From NCBI GenBank assembly GCA_013002105.1, contig JABDKS010000357.1, forward strand, positions 1 through 7,192: a stretch of 7,192 nucleotides of DNA. The letters are read 5' to 3'. The stretch comes from Pirellulaceae bacterium. GTDB lineage: Bacteria > Planctomycetota > Planctomycetia > Pirellulales > Pirellulaceae. Numbering within the stretch: the stretch's first letter is position 1; each line of letters starts with the position of its first letter. This document shows positions 1 to 5,500 of the stretch, one piece after another. The position numbers and the translations under genes were made by a program. The notes under the pieces were generated by a model. The model saw nothing but the letters and a program-made list of their open reading frames with translations. It was not told the origin of the DNA and made no database searches.

Positions 1-407
1 ATCCAATCTCGATCGCTATCAAAAGGGAAGATTTTGGACCAGCGGTTTGACTCGAAGGCATAAATTGCAGATCGAGTCGACGCATAAAGCTGGCGGTCGG
101 TCGATGCAAACGACGTAGCTGCATCGCCGAGTCCGTGTTTGGTATTGAATTCTTTCCAACTCAGGCCATCAAAACGCATTGCCCCGCTATCGACACCGAA
201 CCAAACCGCCCCGTCTCGACCCTCGCCGAGGCATTTCAAGCCCTTGCCCCTCAACTGCGGGAAAGCTTGCCACCTCCAAACCTCCGTTAACGGATCGATC
301 AGTTGGGGTTGGTACGCTTGGTCTGCAAAAGCAAGCGGCGTCAACGCGCTGGACGCGGTTAACCACGGAAGCGAAATCACGACTAAAATCCAACGTCGGA
401 TATACAA
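1..407 (-). CDS. Exported two-component-regulator propeller (Reg_prop) sensor protein, N-terminal part
   Basis: Partial gene running off the left edge; 135 codons are visible. The chosen start is TTG at 407-405. It follows a GAGG about 11 bases upstream, the frame has a stop (TAG) a few codons further up, and the start gives a textbook signal peptide: MYIRRW, a hydrophobic core, then LAFA|DQ with cleavage after about residue 28. The mature part begins with a Trp-rich stretch (TEVWRWQAF, residues 41-49). A propeller blade follows at about residues 57-81: GEGRDGAVWFGVDSGAMRFDG fits the Reg_prop pattern of D-G-x-hydrophobic-W-hydrophobic-G-x-x-x-G-hydrophobic-x-R-x-D-G. A second blade-like segment (LYASTRSAIYAFESNRW) lies at about 107-123. 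Such N-terminal propellers usually act as periplasmic ligand sensors fused to a histidine kinase, GGDEF or other output domain. That part lies outside the window, so the output type is unknown. The gene is divergent from the receiver gene at 593. Confidence 0.8.
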   Translation of the reverse strand, partial: MYIRRWILVVISLPWLTASSALTPLAFADQAYQPQLIDPLTEVWRWQAFPQLRGKGLKCLGEGRDGAVWFGVDSGAMRFDGLSWKEFNTKHGLGDAATSFASTDRQLYASTRSAIYAFESNRWSKIFPFDSDRDW

Positions 408-421
408 CTCAAATGATCCCT

Positions 422-440
422 CGTTAGTCTGTAGCTAACG
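422..440. other. Short perfect inverted repeat upstream of the propeller gene
   Basis: CGTTAG (422-427) and CTAACG (435-440) are exact reverse complements separated by 7 bases. The near end lies 14 bases before the TTG start at 407, so on the minus strand it could form a small leader hairpin beside the ribosome binding site or be a dyad operator. At this size it could also be chance. Confidence 0.3.
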
Positions 441-520
441 CATATTGGGGCAATCGTACTTTTCAAATCGTGGTGCATTTGTCATTGTTGTAATCCTGCA
501 TCATCGTCGCAAGTAGCTGT

Positions 521-551
521 CGATGGACGTGATTAGCAGCGATGTCCGTCG
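521..551. other. Inverted repeat upstream of the receiver gene
   Basis: CGATGGAC (521-528) and GTCCGTCG (544-551) can pair over 8 positions, with one G-U wobble as RNA and a 15-base loop. It ends 41 bases before the ATG at 593. It could be an operator dyad or a leader hairpin; chance is possible. Confidence 0.25.
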
Positions 552-592
552 CCTCGTGATCCACCGAGTCATTCCGCTTTCTGCGCCTTTCC

Positions 593-973
593 ATGCCACC
601 CAAGAAAAATGCCTACGTATTTGTCGTTGAAGACAATCCCGACGTCAGCGATTCATTGAAAGCTGTCATTACAGCCATGGGGCATCAGTGCGCAACATTC
701 GATGCTGCGGAAACGCTTTTGGAGCAGGGGGATTTGTCGCAATGCGACTGTCTGTTGGTCGATTTCAATCTTCCGGGAATGACGGGAACCGAATTGCTTG
801 CACAACTCCATCGTCGTGAGAGTTGCCCGCGGGCCGCACTGTACACGGGGCAGATCGATTCGCGTGTTCGCGAGGCAGCAGCGAAACTAGATAGCACGCC
901 GGTCATCGAGAAAGGCAATGACGTCTCGGCGATCCTGACACAGCTCAGCAATATGCTTGCCGAGGCCGATTGA
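593..973 (+). CDS. Stand-alone response regulator receiver domain, FixJ-like
   Basis: A 126-residue protein made of one complete CheY-like receiver domain with no DNA-binding or enzymatic output domain. Visible key residues are the acidic pair E13-D14 (VFVVEDN), the phospho-acceptor D57 in LLVDFNLPGMTG, the switch Thr T85 in ALYTG, and the conserved Lys K107 in VIEKG. All are intact, so it should be phosphorylatable on D57 in the cytoplasm by a partner histidine kinase. The N-terminus (VEDNPDVSDSLKAVI) most resembles FixJ-family receivers, which normally carry a C-terminal LuxR-type helix-turn-helix. Here the stop follows the last receiver helix, and nothing like an HTH is seen in the next 160 bases. 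The ATG at 593 is the first good start after an in-frame TGA at 557; no Shine-Dalgarno is evident. Its role could be a phospho-relay intermediate or a protein-protein switch. The partner is unknown. Confidence 0.9.
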   Translation: MPPKKNAYVFVVEDNPDVSDSLKAVITAMGHQCATFDAAETLLEQGDLSQCDCLLVDFNLPGMTGTELLAQLHRRESCPRAALYTGQIDSRVREAAAKLDSTPVIEKGNDVSAILTQLSNMLAEAD

Positions 974-1133
974 TTGGGTCCCAGCGTGGCACCGCCGACT
1001 CCATTTCGATCACCCGCCGAGTGCAAGGCGTTTTTGTCATTGATGTGGTTTGATCGCAAGATCGTAGGCCAGGACCTGTCCTGGCAAAGTCGCGCCAGCA
1101 CAGGTCCCGGCCTACATTCGATTGAGGCATTCA
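974..1133. other. Convergent intergenic region
   Basis: This 160-bp gap lies between the 3' ends of the receiver gene and the tspO-like gene. Its main content is the large palindrome at 1064-1115, preceded directly by a small GATC-GCAA-GATC hairpin (1052-1063). The remaining sequence (974-1051 and 1116-1133) shows no gene or other motif. Confidence 0.6.
1064..1115. repeat. 52-bp palindrome: REP-like element or bidirectional terminator
   Basis: The left arm GTAGGCCAGGACCTGT (1064-1079) pairs with the right arm ACAGGTCCCGGCCTAC (1100-1115) at 15 of 16 positions. After a single C-C mismatch (1080/1099) the stem continues with CTGGC (1081-1085) against GCCAG (1094-1098). The loop is 8 bases (1086-1093). 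The whole is one long GC-rich hairpin with 20 of 22 pairs. It sits between convergent genes, where it could terminate both transcripts, but there is no U-tract on either side as in a classical intrinsic terminator. Its size, GC-rich imperfect stem and intergenic position are also typical of REP/palindromic repeats found in many copies per genome. Only one copy was seen in this window, so family membership is inference. Confidence 0.75.
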
Positions 1134-1655
1134 TTAGGTGCTGTTGAGGTACCAGATGCCGGCGTTGAGTGTCGACGCATAGGTGACCCAAAGGATGTAG
1201 GGCACCAGCAATGCGGCTGCGACGGGTCGATGTTTTGCAAACAGCGCAATCGTCGTTGCGATTGCGAACCACAAGACCACAATGTTAATCATCGCCAGCA
1301 TGGGTTGATGAAGACCGAAGAAGGCCCAGGACCAGGCCGCATTGAGGGATAGCTGAATAACGAAGGCGATCAAAGCTCCGCGTGCATTTTTCCAACCACT
1401 GACACACCAGACCAGCCACGCGGCGATCGCCATCATCAAATACAAAACAGTCCAGACGGGACCGAATACCCAATTTGGCGGCGTCCACGAGGGCTTTTTC
1501 AAATCGTCGTACCATTGACCTGGTAAAAACTGTGAACCAACCGCAGCGGCAACAAAACAGACCGCGATCCAAAACACGAGCCCAAGCCAACGCGCCCCCG
1601 TGGTGAGTGGACGGCGTGGCGGATGGGAAGAATCATTTGACATCGGCGTAGTCAT
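1134..1655 (-). CDS. tspO: TspO/MBR family tryptophan-rich integral membrane protein
   Basis: A 173-residue protein with the five-helix TspO (translocator protein/peripheral benzodiazepine receptor) fold. A polar N-terminus of about 20 residues is followed by hydrophobic segments at about 21-43, 62-83, 92-113, 117-139 and 145-168. Family signatures are visible: WYDDLKKPSWTPPNWVFGPV at 48-67, running into WTVLYL; LNAAWSWAFFGL at 104-115; and VPYILWVTYASTLNAGIW at 151-168. TspO proteins bind porphyrins and other hydrophobic ligands in the cytoplasmic or outer membrane and modulate tetrapyrrole or stress responses; the ligand here is not determined. The first ATG (1655) gives a slightly longer N-terminus than usual. 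A second ATG (codon 5, at 1643) is equally possible, since neither has a Shine-Dalgarno. It lies 39 bp downstream of the kinase-like gene on the same strand and is probably cotranscribed with it. Confidence 0.93.
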   Translation of the reverse strand: MTTPMSNDSSHPPRRPLTTGARWLGLVFWIAVCFVAAAVGSQFLPGQWYDDLKKPSWTPPNWVFGPVWTVLYLMMAIAAWLVWCVSGWKNARGALIAFVIQLSLNAAWSWAFFGLHQPMLAMINIVVLWFAIATTIALFAKHRPVAAALLVPYILWVTYASTLNAGIWYLNST

Positions 1656-1694
1656 CGACAGGCGGCTCGATCGAGTTTCAGGTACAAGGAAAGG

Positions 1695-2225
1695 TCACTC
1701 ATAGTGCAAGATGTCGTCGATGGTTAAGTCATGTCGCCAACGGCTCATCCAATGCCGAATCGTAGCTGAGGGGACGCGGTGACCATTGCGTGTCGAATCG
1801 GCGAGTTTCTTGGCCCAGGCATCCAGCAGTTCGTCGTCAATGTGCTCTTTGTATTTCAGCAGCACGCGCAATTCGGTCCACCAGGGCGAATCGGGTTCCG
1901 CCAACTGGACTTGATAGTCATGCGCGACTGCAAAGGCAGCATACGCGTGCGTTTCTGCATTGAGTCCATTGCCGCGGTCGACGACGATCGGTGATTCGCC
2001 ATGCAGAATCGCTTGTTGAAATCTCGCCAAGTTCCATTGCCTCGCCGTTGGCAACAGATCGTCGCTGTAATCGTACTCGCCGGGATCGTCGCCCACCTGC
2101 GTGTAAAAGTACTGATCGGTTTCTAAGACAAGACCATCAGCACCTGCCAATCGCCGCGCGCGATGACTCTTGCCGCAACCGGGCAGTCCACGCATCAGAT
2201 AAACCAACCTTTCCATTTCAGCCAT
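1695..2225 (-). CDS. P-loop kinase-like ATPase, N4BP2L/AAA_33 type
   Basis: A 176-residue cytoplasmic protein with an N-terminal Walker A motif, RGLPGCGKS (residues 12-20, catalytic Lys K19). LETDQYF at 35-41 puts an acidic residue at D37, the usual second-strand position of P-loop kinases. Further motifs are ARQWNLARFQQAI (61-73) and SPIVVDRGN (78-86), then YQVQLAEPDSPW (104-115). This order matches the ATP-binding domain of NEDD4-binding protein 2-like proteins and related polynucleotide-kinase-like P-loop proteins. In that family the strand-4 motif is usually hDNTN; here it reads VDRGN, so the usual N-T pair is replaced. The phosphate acceptor is unknown; RNA/DNA ends, nucleotides or small molecules are all possible. 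Start: ATG at 2225, with an alternative ATG three codons on (2216); neither has a clear ribosome binding site. It is the first gene of a probable two-gene unit with the tspO-like gene and is divergent from the giant gene at 2424. Confidence 0.82.
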   Translation of the reverse strand: MAEMERLVYLMRGLPGCGKSHRARRLAGADGLVLETDQYFYTQVGDDPGEYDYSDDLLPTARQWNLARFQQAILHGESPIVVDRGNGLNAETHAYAAFAVAHDYQVQLAEPDSPWWTELRVLLKYKEHIDDELLDAWAKKLADSTRNGHRVPSATIRHWMSRWRHDLTIDDILHYE

Positions 2226-2423
2226 TTCTAGAGATTACCAACTACGCGACAGAGCTGCGCCGATAGGTGTACAAAAAACTGCATCCGCGACAACCACCCA
2301 CTACGTCTACTGTTTTTGCGTTTAGCCGATTTTTCCGTTCATCCGATCAATATCGGCAGCCGCGTGCCGCGACCGTCATGCGATGCAAACTATCATGAAC
2401 TTGTCAAAGTCAATTCTGGACTC
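2226..2423. promoter_or_regulatory. Divergent intergenic region before the giant secreted protein gene
   Basis: This 198-bp stretch separates the minus-strand kinase-like gene from the plus-strand giant gene and should hold promoters for both. No strong sigma-70-like pair is obvious. A small perfect hairpin, CCGAT-CAAT-ATCGG, is at 2343-2356. The giant gene's frame is open from a TTG at 2316, but this part has no coding character and is better read as leader DNA. Confidence 0.4.
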
Positions 2424-2513
2424 ATGAAATGGTCAACGACAATGTCACGAACAATCCAGTCGGTCGTTCATCTCGTTCTGTGGATATGCGTTGGTTGCGG
2501 AACGGTTTGCTCT
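2424..2513 (+). other. Predicted signal peptide of the giant protein
   Basis: Residues 1-30 have a short N-region with K2 and R9, then the hydrophobic run VVHLVLWICVG, and a small-residue end CGTVCS before QDD. Cleavage by signal peptidase I after S30 is my estimate. Cys22, Cys25 and Cys29 were checked for a lipobox; none has the usual L-[AS]-[GA]-C context. Confidence 0.65.
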
Positions 2514-5500
2514 CAGGACGATGTTCCACCTGATTATCCCATCCGGCAGAATCCCAAGCTTGCCGAACTCTACGACACGCTGACCGACTTGACCGCCGAC
2601 AAACGCAGAAGCCTGCAGACGTTGGCGCAGCATATTGATGCGATTCGCAATTACGACCCGGCGGATGACGCTAGCTTTCAATCAGCCCAAGAAGCCTTGG
2701 TCGCGCTGTACGGAGTTCAGGGTGAAGAATCAAATTTAAAAAATGTGCATTGGCTACTGCAAGTCAAGGCGATCGACAACGAGGTATCAGAAAAGGGCGC
2801 GGCGATTCGTAATCGAATGGTCGCCACGATTTGCGAAGCGATGGCACGCGATCATGGCGAGGTTCATCGAATGGACTTTTCACCAGCGTCGAACTTGCTC
2901 AACGACATCGACCAAACATTCAAAGCGGTCGCACGATTGAGGGCTCTTGGGTTGGACGGCCAGAAAATTGCCGCCGAGTTTGATGAACGGTTCAAATTGA
3001 GGTTCAAAATCCCGGCCGCCCATTTGGATGTGATTTCGCACCCCTTCGAAGCCCGTCCACCTGATTGGCGCGAACGTGTGCAAGTGCATGACTTTGTCGG
3101 GGCACTGCGGAAAGGATCCGCTTTGCTGGGCGGCAATCCCGAGGCCTATTTTTTGGAAGGCGCATTCCGAATGCAGGTCAACCGCCGATCGTTTGAGGGT
3201 GATCAAGAACTGTACACGATTTTTGCACATCATCCCAATGATCCCGAAGGTGCGACCGCGCGAATGGTCGTGTCACGCAAGTCGGGAACCATCCGCGAAC
3301 TGAGTTACAAGTTTGTCCGGCCAGAAATCCGACGCAGCTATGCATGGGGATCATCGGTCGGAAACTTTTGGTTCTATAAGGAGCATGGATTCGGCACGCG
3401 ATACGCTGCAAAATACGGCTTGCGGAGTTTTGCTGAGGGGCCAGGCTGGATGGCGATGTTTGACGAGCTTGCCGCCGCCGACCCCGGCAAAATTCCTGCG
3501 TTTGACAGCTATGAAGACATGGTCGATGCAAGCGCTCGCAAGGACGTTGCAGAGAAAGCGTTTGCCAAACACTTTACCGACATCAATCTGAGTAGCGTCG
3601 ATAACAAGAGTGAGTTTCTGTGGACGCTCAACAAGGCAAAAGAGATCCGATCGCTCAAGGACGACTACGATCCCGAGACGGCATTTACTCGAGATGCGAT
3701 GGACATCGTTGATGGCGACTTGGAAGCCTTTAGTAAAGACAAGAACGCACTCTTAAAGGCCGCGGAACGTCGATTCAAACGCAATATGACGCGAATCATG
3801 GTCCGCAATATCGAAATCGCGTTGCCCGCACGCGTTGCCGACTGGATCGCACCCCAGGTCGATCCACGCTACCTCGGTTTTTCCGACGAGGACATCAAGA
3901 ACAAACCCAACGCAGTCAACGATGCCGTCAAGCAGGCAGAAAAACGATTGCGTGTGTCGGCCTTGATGGAAGTCGTACATGGTTTGAAGGTCCTGTATCC
4001 GGGCCAGCGTCAACGTGTGGTCGAAAAAGCACGCGATGCGGTCCGACAGATCGCTGCCGATCGCGGGCTGTCCACGGACATGAGCAAAGCACTTGATGCC
4101 GTATTACGGATCGCCCAGCAAGAAAATCCGCGATTGTTACAAAGTGACGAGCAGGCGGGGCGAAAACGGATCAATGTTGGGACGCAAACAAATCAAGTGC
4201 TAGTTGCATCGGATGATCCTGTGACCACTGCATTGCAACGACAGCAACAGATGGATCAGAAGTCGCTTGCAGCGACGGCAGAATTACAGGAGGCATTCGA
4301 TCTGTTGCGTCAGTCCGTCGATGATGCGAGCGTTGTGCGTTATCAATCGAGCTGGGCACAGAGCGCATTTGGAGCCGTCCAATCGAGCTTGGCGACGCGT
4401 TGGGATCGCGCGGCCGGTGAATTCAACGACAGCATCGGCGCTCTGCAAGAGAGCCTGGCCGCGACGCCCGACAATATTCGAGCCAATTGGGATCTGATGC
4501 GCGATCCCGCCAATCGCACCATCGCCGTCCAGCAAGTTCGTGAAAACGCGTGGGCACAGATTGGATACGAGGCAAGCAAGATCGATGGTGATCCGTTGAA
4601 CGTCGAGTGGAAGTTTCGCCGCGACGTGTTGTTCGAGAACGCCGTTGCCAGCGGCGCGACCTGGCAAAATGCCGACGCCGCGCTAAAGCTAATTCAGGCT
4701 TATCGGATGAGTGGTGGAAACTGGGAAATTGTGCGAGGTGTCGCATTGACGGAGATGGCAAACAGATTGCCGGTGGTCGGTGAAATTCTGGACATGCAAG
4801 GAATCCTTTCTGGTAAAACGCACCCGGGCATGTTGGCGGTCAAAGGGATTGGTTTCTTGTACCCGGGCGTCGGACAGGCACTGCTGGTCTACTCTGTCGC
4901 CGACGGTACCTTCGCGCTGTTGTGCGACATTGCACTCGAGTCGGATACCGCGAGCCTGTTGCAAGGAAACATTGTGGACGCCTCCGTGGAGCAAGCGGTG
5001 AAGCTGCCGATCGAGCATCCCGGATTTTTGCGAGCCACCTACGACGCGATGATGATTTATCGCGACCAGTTAGCGAGACAGCGTGGGTTGTCGACAGATC
5101 CTGGCGATATCAAGCTGATCGATCAGCAACTTGCTCGATTCACACCCGATATCCAAGGCGCCAAACGATTCGTGTTTAAACACTTCGATGCGGAACTGGA
5201 GCAATTGCTTGACCGCAAAGGTGTCGCGGCAGAGCGTCGATCGATCGTCAAGCTAAGTTCCAACATGAATGTGATTCGCAGCATTGAACCAGAAGACATG
5301 TACGACGAAGCGAATTTGCCGCCACTGTTGCGAGCATTTTTTCGGCCGGTTGTGCGGAACTATATCAACGGCACCGGCGAGTTTGCTGTGTTACCAGGAC
5401 ATCGCGCAGCGCATTCACACCAGTTTTTGAAAGACCGTTACTTCTTTACCAATGACCAGTCGAGCCGCAATCAAGTCGAAGAATCATTGACCAGCGTGTT

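Larger units (their letters stand above)
408..592. promoter_or_regulatory. Divergent intergenic region between propeller gene and receiver gene
   Basis: This 185-bp stretch separates two genes pointing away from each other, so both promoters are expected here. I see no convincing -35/-10 pair. Two short inverted repeats stand out and are listed separately (422-440 and 521-551). No small coding region with a credible start was found. Confidence 0.4.

Noticed and set aside
139..438. Plus-strand open frame of 99 codons at the left end
   Set aside because: It lies opposite the minus-strand propeller gene, which has a signal peptide and a recognisable Reg_prop blade. The plus-strand translation has no domain character.
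685..1272. Minus-strand open frame of 195 codons across the receiver gene and the palindrome
   Set aside because: It overlaps the antisense of a clear receiver domain, the intergenic palindrome and the end of tspO in a different frame. Its translation is Ser/Arg/Cys-rich and resembles no protein.
1285..1590. Minus-strand open frame of 101 codons inside the TspO gene
   Set aside because: It is an out-of-frame shadow of the TspO gene, whose family motifs are unambiguous.
2316..2423. TTG start at 2316 for the giant protein (1610 aa)
   Set aside because: It would place 36 polar residues before a good signal peptide. The ATG at 2424 fits an exported protein better.
2424..2513. Lipoprotein signal in the giant protein
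   Set aside because: Cysteines are present in the signal region, but none has a canonical lipobox around it.
4284..4761. Overlapping antisense open frames within the giant gene
   Set aside because: They are shadows of a continuous 1574-codon gene. Their Arg/Ser/Cys-rich translations and lack of motifs are typical of antisense frames.
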